In this document: positions 12,200-24,376 of the stretch, piece by piece
Position numbering within the stretch: position 1 is the first letter of the stretch
How the letters are laid out: every line of letters starts with the position of its first letter
NCBI GenBank assembly: GCA_928212115.1
Contig: CAKMRJ010002223.1
Coordinates: 300,880,446 to 300,944,445, forward strand
Origin: Lactuca virosa
Lineage: Eukaryota > Streptophyta > Magnoliopsida > Asterales > Asteraceae
Direction of reading: 5' to 3'
Length of the DNA: 64,000 nt
Notes under the pieces: generated by a model
The model's input: only the letters and a program-made list of their open reading frames with translations
Told to the model about the DNA's origin: nothing
The model's database searches: none
Translations under genes and position numbers: made by a program

Positions 12200-13854
12200 T
12201 GTAACGCCCCAATTCTCAGGTATTGTTTAAATAAGAATTTAATTGGTTTCAAGACCTACTCGACGAGTTGGTTGCCCTACTCGTCGAGTAGCAACGGGTT
12301 TTGTGACAACCCGAAATTTTCATTTGTATAAACTCCGCAGTCAAGCACATCAAATAATGGTCAAATTCATCTCGGAACATTTTTGGCCGGTTTTGAGTCC
12401 GTTTGAGTAGTTTTATTTTTTTTTTTTTTTTCGTCAAACGAACAAATAAATGGAAGTGTCCGTTAGGAGTGTTGTGTAACAAATAAACATCCAACACCTT
12501 GACTAGGTGTTTACGGCCAAACAAGGGAGTTTGGGCCGTAAACTCCCTTTGACCATGGACTCATGCATATAGCGTGAGCTTACCCCTCATTCTTCATTTT
12601 TCACTTCCCACCTCAAGAGCACTCAAGATTCTCTCTCAAGTATCATATCTCATTTCTTCAAATCCGCCAAAAATGTAAGTGTTTTCTTCCTAGATTCGTT
12701 CATATAACACTTTATCTAGTGTTTGTACTCGATTTCATCCATGGAAATCTCCTCTTTTCTTAGATCTTCAAGTGTTCTTCAAAACACCAAGAACACACAC
12801 TAGTGTTCTTGGGCTCTAAACACTCATTCGAGCTTCCTATAAGTAAGTACACTCTTCCTAACTAGTTGTTTGCATAGTATACATGTTAAACCCTTGAAGA
12901 ACATCAAAATCCCCAAGATTTTATGTGTTTACGGTTTGGGGAGATCTCCCAGAACCGTAAACACCTTCAAATGGTGTTTAAGTGCCCCTAACACCTTCCA
13001 TGGCTTGTATAAAGGACTAGAACCTTGCATGCATAAGCTAGAAACACCAAAACACGAAATGGATGGGAAAACATGAGTTTACGGCCGTAAACTCATGTGT
13101 TTACGACCGTAAACACAAGTGTTTACGACCGTAAACTCCCAAGGAGTGGTCCAAGGACCGTAAACTCCAAAAGTTTTCCATTTAGAGCCCTAACTACTTC
13201 CTAAGCCTTTGATTCGAACCTAGGACATTTCTTTGTGAAGTATAAGACCTTAAAACACTCAAATACACCATTTCCATGAGTTTACGGCTGTAAACTCATG
13301 GGGGAAATGGTCCCAAAACCGTAAACCCATATGGTGCTACCATATGGGGAGTAAACTCCAATGTGAGGTCATACTCTCTTTAGACGCAACCCTTAGTACT
13401 CTTAGCACTTGAAACAAAGTGTTTTCATGTATTTGAGTGTCTTTACTTGCTTAATTAGTTATTAAATGACTAATTAGATACATAAATGTATCATTGCATG
13501 CTCAATAGGATCCGCGTGTGTGTTCAAGCCCTCACTTGACACTTAGCATCCTATAACACCCGTTCATCCGAATCACCCACTTCAGGTGAGTTCATACCCC
13601 TTAATCAACCTTTTTAAATGATTTTAAATGCTTTTATGGGGGGGAATACAAGTTGAACTGTAAAGTTATTATATCAACCACATGTGATTAATAACTGTAT
13701 AGCAAAAAGATTTCTGCATGTTAAACTGTTTTATCCAGCTAAAGGTTTTCATATTTTGTTTTCAAATCTCTTTTAAAGTACCAAAGTCTCTTTTAAATTA
13801 CCAAGCTTTTATCAAAGTCTTTTAAACTTATATTCTTGATAGATTCATGTCTAT

Positions 13855-13997
13855 ATAGATATAGTTATATAAGTAGGGTTTGAAGGACTTAGGACTGATA
13901 ACCCGCTTTATTTCCTGTTTCTTGTTTGGTTGTGGACTTAGAGTATCCGGTTATTTGTCCGAGTGTCGTTGAAGTCCTAGTTATATATTATGTATAT
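13855..13997 (+). other. conserved large hairpin, copy 1
   Basis: Inner arms are AGGACTT (13884-13890) with AAGTCCT (13972-13978), and GATAACC with GGTTAT. Outer A/T arms continue the stem. The loop holds TTCTTGTTTGGTTGTGG (13919-13935), nearly identical to the loop of eight other copies. Confidence 0.6.
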
Positions 13998-14571
13998 CTG
14001 GTTAGATGTTAATACTCTTATTCTAGTTCAACACCTTTGGGTAGCAAAGGCATCTAGATAACCTCTCGAGTAAACTATAATAGGTATAGTTTAGAAACCA
14101 ACCATAACTTTCATGAAGGAGAACTTAGTTATATCTATATTCTAAGAACTTGTACTTTTAGTTAAAAAAGAAAGGTTTATAGAAATCAAAACACGAGATA
14201 CATCCTCATTACGCGGATTTCACCGTTGTCAAGTTGGTAACCAGAGTCTCCTGGAGGGAGAGCGGGCATTGTGTGTATAGATCTATACGGGACAGACCAT
14301 CCCACATCATGACTGCTAGCTACAGTCTCGGCCGACCAAGCCAAGGGGTGACAAATGTCACATTCATTCCGACGCCAGCAGGTCGTCATGTTTACATCCG
14401 TCAATCAGTATGGTTACGAGTATCTTTACATTTACCTTATAATTCATGGCTTTAAGGTAATCAGTATTATCACGGTATTTTCTACATATGAAACCATCCT
14501 AATATATTTTCCTAGTTATACACTAGGCCACATTTTAAACCTTTAAACTAACCTACTTAGGATTAAAGGTT

Positions 14572-14935
14572 ACTTTAGACTCCCCGAGGTGTATTGTCCA
14601 TTTAATACTACCTGGAGTCTGTATTTTATTACTTTAGACTCCCCGAGGTGTATTGTCCATTTAATACTACCTGTAGTCTGTATTTTATTACTTTAGACTC
14701 CCCGCGGTGTATTGTCCATTTAATACTACCTGGAGTCTGTATTTTATTACTTTAGACTCCCCGAGGTGTATTGTCCATTTAATACTACCTGGAGTCTGTA
14801 TTTTATTACCTTAGACTCTCCGAGGTGTATTGTCCACTTAATACCGCCTGGAGTCTGTACTTCATTCCTTTAGACTCTCTGAGGCGTATGGTTCATTCAA
14901 TACCACCTGGAGTCTATGTTTTATTCACTTTTAGT
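14572..14935 (+). repeat. 59-bp tandem repeat, six copies, in the solo LTR
   Basis: The unit starts TTTAGACTCCCCGAGGTGTA and contains the inverted pair GACTCC...GGAGTC. The first four copies are nearly identical; the last two are more diverged. The period of 59 is measured from TCCCCGAGGT at 14581, 14640 and 14699. Confidence 0.9.
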
Positions 14936-17387
14936 CAGCAGCGTTACTGCTGAGGTAAAATAGTATTTTCCCTATTACTTTTACTTGTGATCTTCTCACA
15001 TATTCCTTAAAGTATAAACTATATTTTGATGATAATAGTTACCTTTGGGGGAAATTACTCCTTAAACATGAAACAATTGGGTCTTGGTAGAAGACTACTT
15101 TTTTGAGAAAATATAGGATTTTCTGGAAAGAATTCTAATACTCCGTAAACTCAAATCACCATTATCTAGTGAGTTTATTTTGAAGAAAAACATGTATTTA
15201 TACCAATGTCATTAAATACTTATGAACTCACCAGCATTAAAATGCTGATACTCGCTTTCAAAATAACTTGTATTCTCAGGTCATCAGTAGACAGGTACAC
15301 TCCGGGAGCTTTTGCGAAGTCAGCCTAGTACCAAGCTGCAGCTTATGTTATTTCCTATATCTACTTTTGATGTTGTTGTTAAATGTAACCTATGTAAAAT
15401 TTTTACTATTAATGCAATGGTTGTTGTACTTTGATTATTATACTGCATATGTTGTGATACTTGACATGACGCCCTCCACCCCAGAACGTTTCCGCCGTTC
15501 CGGTTTTGGGGTGTGACAGGTTTGGTACGTGTGTTTAGTGACCTACTCGCCGAGTCCATGAAGGGACTCGACGAGTAGGAACTGGCAGAGGAAACCCTAA
15601 ATCCCGGGGTTTTGCACCCTATTTAAGGAAGCATAAGCCTCCTTTGGCCTCTTTGCAGTTCTAGAGAGCTCTTAAGAAATCCTAATTCGTATGGTGCTCT
15701 ACTGTGTGTGTATTAAGCTTGGGAGGAAGATCTTTGGAGAAAAGGAACTTGGAAGGTAAGGGAATTGGAGCAAGGAAAGTGTGGGATCAGAATCTACCTC
15801 AGTTAGCATCTTCCAGAGGTATCAAGTCGCCACCTTTACTTCTTTTCCCTTCTAGATATCTTTTTGGTTGAGTTTGGGGCTTTTATGGATCTTGAGTTGA
15901 TAGGTGTGACTATGGGCTAGATCTGAAGTTGTAACTTCAGATCTGGACCCTTCTTAAGTCCTACAGTCATAAAGTTTCTGGTTTGGGCGTGAATGAAACC
16001 TCTTTGAGTATGAAACCCCCATTGTAAGCTTGGATTTGACATTAAGAGCCTTTGTAGCTATGCATGCACGTAAAGTTTGCAACTTTACGTGAAAAGCATG
16101 CCTTAGAAGCTTGGATCTGTAGTTTGGAGCCGCTGCATGGCTCAAATGAGTCTGTATGGCAAAAAGGACTGAAGGGACTCGACGAGTCGCATGGTCGACT
16201 CGGCGAGTCATATGAAGATAGGCATGAACTCGGCGAGTTGGAAGAACAACTCGGCGAGTCCAATGAAGATTGTCGTAGACTCGACGAGTGGAAGAACAAC
16301 TCGGCGAGTCGGATGAGGTTGCCCCAACTTATGTATGCGTGGGTAACTGTCGAGTTGCAAGAAGGAAGCTCGACGAGTGGCCTTAAGGTCTCGATCGTAA
16401 ACCAAAGGAACTCGACGAGTCACTCAGGTGACTCGGCGAGTGGGTTAGTACTTCAAGGAACTCGGCGAGTAGCCGGGGGTACTCGGCGAGTCGAGGTCAA
16501 CATGGACTGTTGACCTTGACTAATGACTTTGACTTTGACCAGGATTGATTAGTTGGCTTATGGGTATGATTATACTATGGTTATAGGTGGTGGAGTTTGT
16601 GGCAGTGATCCGAGGGTTGAAGTTTATCTACCGAGTCGACGTCTGCAAGGTGAGTTATCCTCACTATATCGATAGGGTCTAAGGCACCAAGGCCGGCCCT
16701 TTTAGTTGTTATCGTTATGGTATGCTACATGTGGATATGATCTGTTAGATCAGAATCAGTATAGACAGTATGTTATGCTCTTATGATCCGTAGGTATTGA
16801 TATGTTAGTGACCTGCTAGGTCAGTGCTCTAGTTATGAGAGATTGCTATGTTTGATGCTCAGTGAGATAGATATGTTTGATGGTTGTATATGCCAGTATA
16901 TGTTAGTTATGCGCACATGGTTACTTGCTTGTTGCTTGGGTTGAGGCGGTCCTGCTTTGTGCTGAAGGCCAACACACCCTATGAGCGGTCCGGGAAGACT
17001 GTAGGCCCACGTGGCAGTCCAGTCATGCCGAAGGCTCCGTATAGATTCAGTTGGATTGTAGGCCCTGTAGGGCGTCCAGTCAGGTCGATGTCCCAGTATG
17101 CATGTTGATTGATTGATTATTACGGATATGGTATTATTAGTGTGGTATTGGTATTTTGGGGGTAGCTCACTAAGCCCTCGGGCTTACAGTTTTCAGTTTA
17201 TTGTTTCAGGTGCTTCAGGAGTCCATGGCAAGGCGAAGGCGTGACCGTACCGCTCCTCGTCCTGATCATCTGGCTTTTGGGACACTCTGATTGAATAATG
17301 AATTGAAAACACTTTTGTAAACAATTACTATTTGGTTTTATTTATGCTTGAAAAGTTTAAATTTGGCGTAAAATTTTGGATGTTACA

Positions 17388-17824
17388 AGTGGTGGTTGTC
17401 AATTTTTGGATGGAAAGTTGGTTAGTTGGCAGCCGAAGAAGCAGACGTGTGTTTCGATTTCTACTGCTGAAACTGAATATGTTGCAGCTGCTGCGTGTAC
17501 ATCACAAGTTATTTGGATCCAGAGTCAGTTGCGAGATTATGCTGTAAATATGAAAAAGATTCCATTGTACTGTGATTCTCAAAGTGCTATACGTATTTAT
17601 CATAATCCAGTACAACATTCGAAAACAAAACATATTGCTCTTCGTTATCATTTTATCAAAGATCATGTGGAAGATGGAAACATTGAAGTCCATTTTGTAA
17701 AAACAACTGATCAGCTTGCTGATATTTTTACAAAAGCTTTGGATGAAAAATCATTTATTCGAATTTTGACAGGTTTGGGAATGATCGAAGCGAGTTCAGT
17801 TCCAGGAATGATTTTAAATGCATA
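17388..17824 (+). pseudogene. copia pol 3' part: RNase H
   Basis: This continues the copia frame after gypsy 1; 17388-17392 is the second copy of the TSD AGTGG. The reading shows the standard copia RNase H landmarks in order: CQFLDGKLVSWQPKKQ, STAETEYVAAA, YCDSQSAIRIYHNPV, KHIALRYHFIKDHV and QLADIFTKAL. The domain is open to its stop at 17822-17824. Joined to 1686-4805 it forms the C-terminal end of pol. It is non-functional because the rest of pol is broken and displaced by 12.6 kb. Confidence 0.92.
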
Positions 17825-19500
17825 ATAAAGGAATGATATACAAATATGTCAATTCAGAGGCAATAATACTATATTCAGTGGTTACTGTTCATAGTCAACG
17901 CTTCGACACGCTTCGAATTCGACAATGTGCATCTTGGTTATGTGGTACAAAGTTTCGTTATTCTGTCAAATTTTCGTAAGCTTGTTAAATTTTCATTAGT
18001 TTACAAATTTTAGTATGCTTGTAAAAATGTTTTTCGTAAGATTGTATCTTAGCTTTATTTTCGAAAAATCAAAAACTGCAAAAAGATTTTATTTTTGTTT
18101 TGTCACTTTATTTTCGAAAATCAAAAATTCCAAAAAGATTTTTTTTGTTAATTGTTTTCTTTTTCGAAAAATTCACAAAACCACAAAAGTATTTTCTTTC
18201 TGTTAGAAAAATCAAAAATATCAAAAAGATTTTTGTTATTTTCTTTGTTTTTAATTTGTGCAGATTTCACGAAGGTTATACAAGGGTCATGCTTGTGTTT
18301 CTCTGGGAAGGTCTAATTCCGACAACTTTGTACTAGTTAGACTGTCCCTAGAAGCATGCTGCAGCATGTCGACCCAAGCCTCTGTAGACTCAATGTGTGT
18401 TTACGAAAGCCTTAATGAAATTTTTTATACGAAAAATTTCTTCCCAAGTCAGGCTTATATTCACATTAGTCAATTGAGCTATCTTACTCTTCTCACATGA
18501 GTTAAGAGTTTTCTGTTTTGTCCGTAAATAACAGAGGTACAATTCGTTTCTCAAAACCAATCTTTTTCATCACAAAGTTCTAACACATTTCACACACAAT
18601 GACATATGTCCGAGAGGTCATCGATCAAACCAATCATGACTTAGGCATGTCAAAAATCTGTGTTAATGATCTAACATCATGAGGCCGTGATGGAAGTGAA
18701 ACCCAAAATTCTATCTTCGTAAGGAATTGACGGGGAACTATGTTCCAGTTTTGACGAAACATTTGTTTCAGTACCATTTTTCGAAACTCCAAATAATATT
18801 CATTTCTTATGAGTGGTCTTGATCAAACTATCGGAGCCCACGATGTTTGTTACCCAACAAGATCCAGTATAAAAAAATTTTATGAATATGATTTCCGTGT
18901 GAGTTTCATTTGCTTTCCAAGTCACATTCAAAATAATTCAAAGCATACTTGTCACTGACTACACTGGTCAAACAGGTAATTTCGGTTACAATTACTCACC
19001 TTATGTTTAGGTTGATATGTAACGAAATTTGTAAACTACCCATGAAGCTTTGCAAAAGAAGCCCTTCGATACTTTTCTATAAGTATTCGATTGAAATTCA
19101 AGGGAACATACACAAGCAGTTGATTATCTCTCTTGATAATTAACGAAGCAACCTTTGTCCGGGGTTTATCTTCTTTTGTGTCGAAATTTTTTTTGACATC
19201 ACAGATCCAAATTTTCGTTAATTTGCTTCTTATCTTTTCTTTGGCACACTACACTCACGAAATCCTTGAGGCTCTGAGTACTACCAACTCAGGCTGATGA
19301 TTTCGAAAGTCTAGTAAATGACTTCGTCTCTAAACCCAAAGACGAAAGAGCTTTACCTCCATCCGAAGGTTGGTGACAGTTACTATTCTATGAGGCGACA
19401 CGAACAGACTCTCTGATGAGACGTTATGTATTCAGTCCGGCTTTCTAGGCAATGTGACAGTTACTTTTTGACGCATGGCAACTTTATCGGCAGATTGTAC
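17825..19500 (+). other. copia spacer between pol and the third ORF, no gene seen
   Basis: About 1.7 kb without a convincing ORF. The first third (about 18010-18250) is strongly A/T-biased, with several imperfect repeats of TTTTCGAAAAATCAAAAA. The remainder has no recognisable coding or structural feature. Short ORFs here are low-complexity or lack any family motif. Confidence 0.6.
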
Positions 19501-19513
19501 GACTTTCAAGGTG

Positions 19514-19666
19514 CCACGTCAGATCTCAGTTAATGCTCATCCCGCGTTAAATTCAAATTCCAGGGTTACATATAAAAAGGGGATTCAAGGGTTCTTTATA
19601 CTTTTACGCTCACAAAAGAAAAATTCCCTAATTCTCTCTGTTCTTCAAATCTTCAAAACCCTAATC
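19514..19666 (+). promoter_or_regulatory. host-like promoter and 5' UTR directly upstream of the third ORF
   Basis: A CCACGTC G-box-like core lies at 19514-19520 and a good TATA box, TATAAAAA, at 19571-19578. A CT-rich leader then runs into AACCCTAATCATGG, with the ATG at 19667. A start site about 30 bp past the TATA box would give a leader of roughly 60 nt. This layout is typical of plant protein-coding genes and is unusual in the middle of a retrotransposon. That it works as a promoter is inference. Confidence 0.5.
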
Positions 19667-21023
19667 ATGGCTGGTGCTGATTCTGCTTCCCGAACAACTG
19701 AGGACATCACTTCTCAACCAATTATGAAGATTCAAAGCACGAATTATCAAGTGGAAGGGGATGTTTCTTTATATCCTGAAGAATTGAAGATGTTAATAGT
19801 CGCATTGAAGGGTTCTGTTCTTTCAAAGGCGATCTTCAACTCGTTTGCTGTTCCACTCTCATGTCTTTCACAGGCAGGATCCACTGCTACGTATAGCAAA
19901 GCAATGGATATCATCACTTTCCAACTGGTGAATGAAAAGAAGATTTGATTGTCCAAGAAGATTTTTTGTCAGATTCTTGATATCCCGAATTCTCCAATCT
20001 ATACTGATCTTTCTTCTGCACAAGTCATTCACATGTTTAATGAGATGGGTCATCAACCACCACTCACCAAGATCAGTGATTTCAAGAAGTCTGGACTTCC
20101 GACGGTTTGGAATTTTCTCTTCGGAACTTTTCTACGCTGCTTTGACTGGTCGCAGTGTTGGCTTGGATAAAGGTCGCATGGAGGTGTATGCGATGGTAGC
20201 TGGTTTGTATTATGATATCACTATGGATTATTCTACACAGTTGTGGAAGGAATTTCAGAAGGGTGTAGAAAATACGAATGTTGTTCAAGGCATTTCGTGT
20301 GCAAGGTACTGGAGTTTGATCATTGGTTATTTTTATGACAAAGAAGGAATTGAGGTGCCTGATAATGAAGAGAAAGCTGAGTTCACGAAGTATCACTTCC
20401 CAAAGGAAGTTTCTAATGATGTTGAAGTGTTCACACACATTGCCAGGATTCCTAGTGCAATGTTGAAGAGGGCTGAGCCAACAAATTCGGTGTTGGTTGA
20501 GTATTTGAAAACAATCAACCCCGATGATGAAACTGGACGATTATTATCTAAAGAAGATGCTGGTCCTTCGAAGAAATCAAAACGTTCTAAGAAGGATGCA
20601 AAGGCTACACCGGAGAAGCCTGTGCACGAATCTAAGAAGTCACCAAAGAAGCCTGAGAAGCCAGAAGAACATGTTTCGAATGTTGTGATAGAGCCTGTGG
20701 AACCTGTTACTGATGATCATGTCAAGGAAACCATTCCATCCAAGTCTGGTGTTTTTCGAAGACTAAAGAAGAAAGCTTGTGGTCAACGACAATCTCCAGA
20801 TGGATCATCTCGATTTTCTCCTTCAAATGTTCGTAAACCACAAATTACTCATCAAGGGGTAATTATTTGTGAAGTTCCAGCTCCTGTTTCACCTTTATCA
20901 AAGAAACGAAGAGCTGAAGACGTGGCTAAACATATTTCGAAGAAGAAGAAAAAGCAACGGAAGTTGGTTATACAAGAGGAGCCGTCTGAAGAGGAGATAG
21001 TTCTTGAGACACCCGAAACTATT
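19667..21023 (+). pseudogene. copia third ORF (env-like position), 5' half, broken
   Basis: The start is the ATG at 19667 in good context (AATCATGG), after a TATA box and a plant-like leader. The N-terminal part (MAGADSASR, then QPIMKIQSTNYQVEG) is open to a TGA at 19946-19948. The same frame resumes and shifts near 20100-20150 into frame 3. The later part is rich in Lys, Pro and Glu (SKKSKRSKKDAK; KKSPKKPEKPEEH) and looks disordered and basic. Gypsy 2 cuts the frame after 21023. I recognise no catalytic domain, signal peptide or clear membrane segment, so env-like refers to position only. A captured host gene is an alternative. Confidence 0.6.
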
Positions 21024-23165
21024 TGTAACATCCTGTTTCAGATTGTTGCGATTCAATACTTGTGGGTCGTAATTTGAATATGAGAAGGTTTCGAGATTTT
21101 TCAAAGAGAAATGTTTAGGCCTTTCTGAATATGAATAGGGTGTATTGTGTCAGAAAAAGGTTCGAGTTGTGCTTTAGGTCCCAAGGGTATCGGCAAGTGT
21201 TGGTTTGAACTTTTCATGAATTTTGGATCTGAGTTCGAGTGGGCTTTAGGAGAAATAAAGTTGATATAAGTGTAGAGCTTCTTGTTACCTTTTCCTGGAT
21301 ATAAATTTCGTCGGAAACGGACATCGGGTGAGGAAGATATAGCACTTTGAAGTTTCTGACATAAATGGTCCCTGATGGGAAAGTTGGCAAAGGAGGGGCC
21401 ATGCATGCAAAGTAGGAGGCGCGTGGGTACGCCCAGCGTAAGCTGGGTTACACCCAGCGTATGAAAGGAATATGATCGCGGGTATCAAAGGCGTACGCCC
21501 AGCGTACGTCTGGAGTCCAAAAATCCTAAATTGTTGGGTAAGCCACTATATAAAGAACATAACACCCTGGTTATCAGCCTCCCTCTCATCTTCACTCAGT
21601 TCCCCCGAAAACCCTAATCCTCTTGGAGCATCCTTGGAGCTTGGAAGGCTTTGTGAGGGCATTTTGGTGTTTTGGTTTCACTCTCCAAAGAAGGAAAGGT
21701 CAAGGCAAGATGTTGGTGCAAAAGAGAAAGTCCAAATTTGGGATTATTGCTTCACTTCAGACCATCTCAAGGTATAAAGATCTAAACTTGGTGATTATTT
21801 CCTTAGATCTCTTAGAGTGAGTTTTTGGACCATTTTGGTCCAAAGGTTGAAGCTTTGTGGTTCAATCCGACCTCCAGGACTTGGAGTTGCTACTCTTAGT
21901 TCTAAAAGTGTCCCTAAGGCAGAAAGTTGCCATCTTGGAAGTCTTAATGGAGCCATGCATGAGTTAAGACCTTTTCCTTGGAAGTAGATTATTGTTTTTG
22001 GAGTTTGAGCTTAGGTGGGTCATGCAAAGCCATCAAGTAAACAACTTTATGGTTTAGGTCATGGAAAAGGACCTGGATCTGAATTGGTAGCCTCTGGAAG
22101 GGAGTATTAAGCACTAAATGGGAAAGTGTCTTAACAGGAGGATTACGATGAGCGTACGTGCAGGTACGCCCAGCGTACTCGCCATCTAGTCGTTACGCTT
22201 AGCGTACATAGGAGTACGCCCCGCGTAACTTGTCTGTGTTGGACATTGTGTTTTGGGCCAAGCCTTGGGCCATGTTTTGGGTCTCTAGGCTGTTGGGCCA
22301 TCATAGTCTGGATTTATGGGCCAAGGATATACTTGGGCTTGGGGTAAGGCCCATTGGAGGGGGTGGGCCCAGTTTAGCAAAGTGGGCCATTAGTGGGCCT
22401 GGGGAGTTTATGTAATGTGGGTCTGTCGTTTAGATTGAGAATTGGGCCTTGGTGATCCCAACGGGTTTTAGGTCATTATGGGCTGGTCAGTGGGCTATCT
22501 TGGACCTAAAGTGTGAGGGTTGGACTTAGTTCTTAATTGGGTTAATTGTGGGTTGTCACAGAGTTAGTGGTTGGTACGTAGCAGCAGCATTTCTAGGGGA
22601 TGTTCATCACCCGAGCTGAGTCTTCTCACTATACATTACCTAGAGTGGTATGTATGTGCAGACCGGAGGGTCTTATGAGTTATGTTATTGCTTAAGATTA
22701 TGTGCATTGTGATTATGTATGCTATGTGTTATATAGACCGGACCAAAGGTTCCAACGATTTAGACCAGACCGGAGGGTCCAACGATTTAGACCGAACCGG
22801 AGGGTCCAACGAGCTAGACCGGACTGGAGGGTCCAACGAGCTACGGGACTGGAGGGTCCCGCTGAGACACATTGACCGGAAGGTTATACCGAGTTATAGC
22901 CTCGAGTGGCTTATGTGTTGTATGTGGTATTTTGGGGAACTCACTAAGCTTCGTGCTTACCGTGTTATGTGTTATGTGTTTCAGAGGATCGCAGGAAGGC
23001 ACCGGCTTGATTGTACACACCAGAGAAAGAGTTATGTCTTGAGGATCCTGCATTGTTAATGGAGTTCTGTTTTGTAATTTGAATAAACGAGATTTCTATA
23101 CAATATGTTATGAAAAGTATGCGATTTTTAAATGAAAAATTTGTTTGAAAAATTACGGTGTTACA
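21024..23165 (+). repeat. Gypsy 2 5' LTR (2142 bp)
   Basis: It runs from TGTAACATCCTG to GGTGTTACA. TATA-like ACTATATAAAG is at 21546-21555. Clusters of GTACGCCCAGCGTAC-type inverted motifs lie before the TATA (about 21430-21505) and again at 22145-22230. A repeat of about 27 bp built on GACCGGAGGGTCC lies at about 22733-22860. It lacks 10 bp near 22982 that the 3' LTR has. Confidence 0.93.
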
Positions 23166-23168
23166 AGT

Positions 23169-23181
23169 TGGTATCAGAGCC
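23169..23181 (+). other. Gypsy 2 primer binding site
   Basis: TGGTATCAGAGCC lies three bases after the LTR end, identical to that of gypsy 1. Confidence 0.92.
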
Positions 23182-24042
23182 TTGGTTTGAGGGATTCGAA
23201 TGCACCTTCGGGTGCGTTTGAACTCAAACTGAGGATTTGAGAAAGATTTTCAAAAGAGATAATTTTTTCTAAAAATGAGAACGAGTTTAAGGGAAATGAG
23301 TTGGAGCAGCGTGTACAATCAGCCAGAGCCCGAACGGTGATTTCCCAAAATACCCTTACGTTTGTATTATGAGATATTTATAAGATATGCTATGAGATAT
23401 TATGCATGCTAGAGATAGGCTAGGTATTTCATATGTTAGGACTAGAGTGGCCTGATTGTGATGCCTTAGCCTAGGAGTTACTGTTACCTGTGATGTGCTT
23501 ACGAGCATGTGCTGGATAACAGTATCCAGCAGGGATCCTCTTAGAGAGGGATGTGAGTAGAGGAGTAATCTAGGAGAGATACCTAGATGAGCATTTGAGG
23601 AGTCTACTGAGAGAGTAGTCAGATGCCCGCATGGGGTAAAGTTGCTTGAGTTCGGTGGTATTCTTTGAGTATGAGGAGAACAAGTGGGTAATAACCTAGA
23701 GTGGTTTTACATGTTGGTAGAGATTATTCGATGCCCGAACGTTGCTTGCTTCGTGCTTTTTGGAACTCTTGATGATGAGAGTCAGCTACTAAGTGAATAT
23801 GACGATATTCAGGAGGTAGATGGCTGGGATCATAAGGAGTTCTTCAGCAGCTGATGGCGGAGAAGTGTGAGAACCTAGGAAGAGCCTAGGAAAGGGTGAC
23901 CCTAGTCAGATGAGTACGCTGACAGAGTAGGATATTTCGCAGAGGAGCGAACACGCATGACGGGGTTGGTCAATGAGAAGGTCGAGCAGCTACTTAGGAA
24001 CTCGGGGATGGTCCGTGTGGAAAGTATGGGTAGATGTGGCAG

Positions 24043-24062
24043 GTAGTATGTGCCCGTACTAC
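24043..24062 (+). promoter_or_regulatory. leader palindrome of gypsy 2, same as in gypsy 1 and D
   Basis: GTAGTATGTGCCCGTACTAC differs from the gypsy 1 copy by one base in the centre. It sits in the equivalent leader position and is followed by the same CTGAAAGCA. Confidence 0.5.
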
Positions 24063-24112
24063 TGAAAGCAGAGGACCCATACTCGATATAGGGAACATTC
24101 CGGAGGTTTTAA

Positions 24113-24376
24113 GTAGCAGATCGAGAGGTGATTTCATGGTTCGTGTACCATGATTTGTAGCAGACCGAGAGGTGATTTCATGGTTCGAGTACCATGATTT
24201 GTAGCAGATCGAGAGGTGATTTCATGGTTCGAGTACCATGATTTGTAGCAGATCGAGAGGTGATGTCATGGTTCGAGTACCATGATTCGTAGCGAATTGA
24301 GAAGAGATAACATGGTTCGGGTACCATGATTCATAGCAGATCGAGAGGTGGCCACATGCTTCGAGTACCATGACCC
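24113..24376 (+). repeat. 44-bp tandem repeat, six copies
   Basis: The unit starts GTAGCAGATCGAGAGGTGAT and ends with the hairpin-forming CATGGTTCGAGTACCATG (arms CATGGT and ACCATG). The first four units are nearly identical and the last two diverged. Confidence 0.9.

Larger units (their letters stand above)
12302..15518 (+). mobile_element. solo LTR of the TGTGACAACCCG gypsy family in the gypsy 1 3' LTR
   Basis: It has ends TGTGACAACCCG and GGGGTGTGACA, flanked by the exact TSD GGTTT (12297-12301 and 15519-15523). There is no primer site, polypurine tract or second LTR, so it is a solo LTR left by recombination. It carries GTTTACGGCCGTAAAC-type palindromes (about 13075-13135, 13278), the large hairpin (13855-13997), the GTATAGATCTATAC palindrome (about 14276-14289) and a 59-bp tandem array. 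Confidence 0.9.
4806..17387 (+). mobile_element. Gypsy 1: Ty3/gypsy chromovirus (Tekay/Del-like) inserted in the copia RNase H
   Basis: The exact 5-bp TSD AGTGG is at 4801-4805 and 17388-17392. Parts are 5' LTR 4806-6774, primer site 6778-6790, leader, gag, pol (protease, RT, RNase H, integrase, chromodomain-like tail), polypurine tract 12187-12199, and a 3' LTR from 12200 that is itself interrupted at 12302-15518. Protease-RT-RNase H-integrase order defines Ty3/gypsy. The C-terminal chromodomain-like segment places it with the chromoviruses. Stops and a frameshift in pol make it non-autonomous. Confidence 0.93.
12200..17387 (+). repeat. Gypsy 1 3' LTR, split by a solo LTR insertion
   Basis: Own sequence is 12200-12301 and 15524-17387; it aligns along its length with the 5' LTR 4806-6774, including palindromes (about 16170-16500), TATA-like CTATTTAAGG near 15621 and the terminal GATGTTACA. 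Differences from the 5' LTR are scattered single bases and very short indels, so the copy is fairly young. Confidence 0.92.

Noticed and set aside
13884..13978. Hammerhead ribozyme (retrozyme-like LTR)
   Set aside because: The region folds into one long hairpin, but the CTGATGA and GAAA core elements of a hammerhead are not there together.
21472..21820. 65-101 codon ORFs repeated in both gypsy 2 LTRs
   Set aside because: Repetition reflects LTR identity; the reading is the transcribed LTR leader with no family motif.
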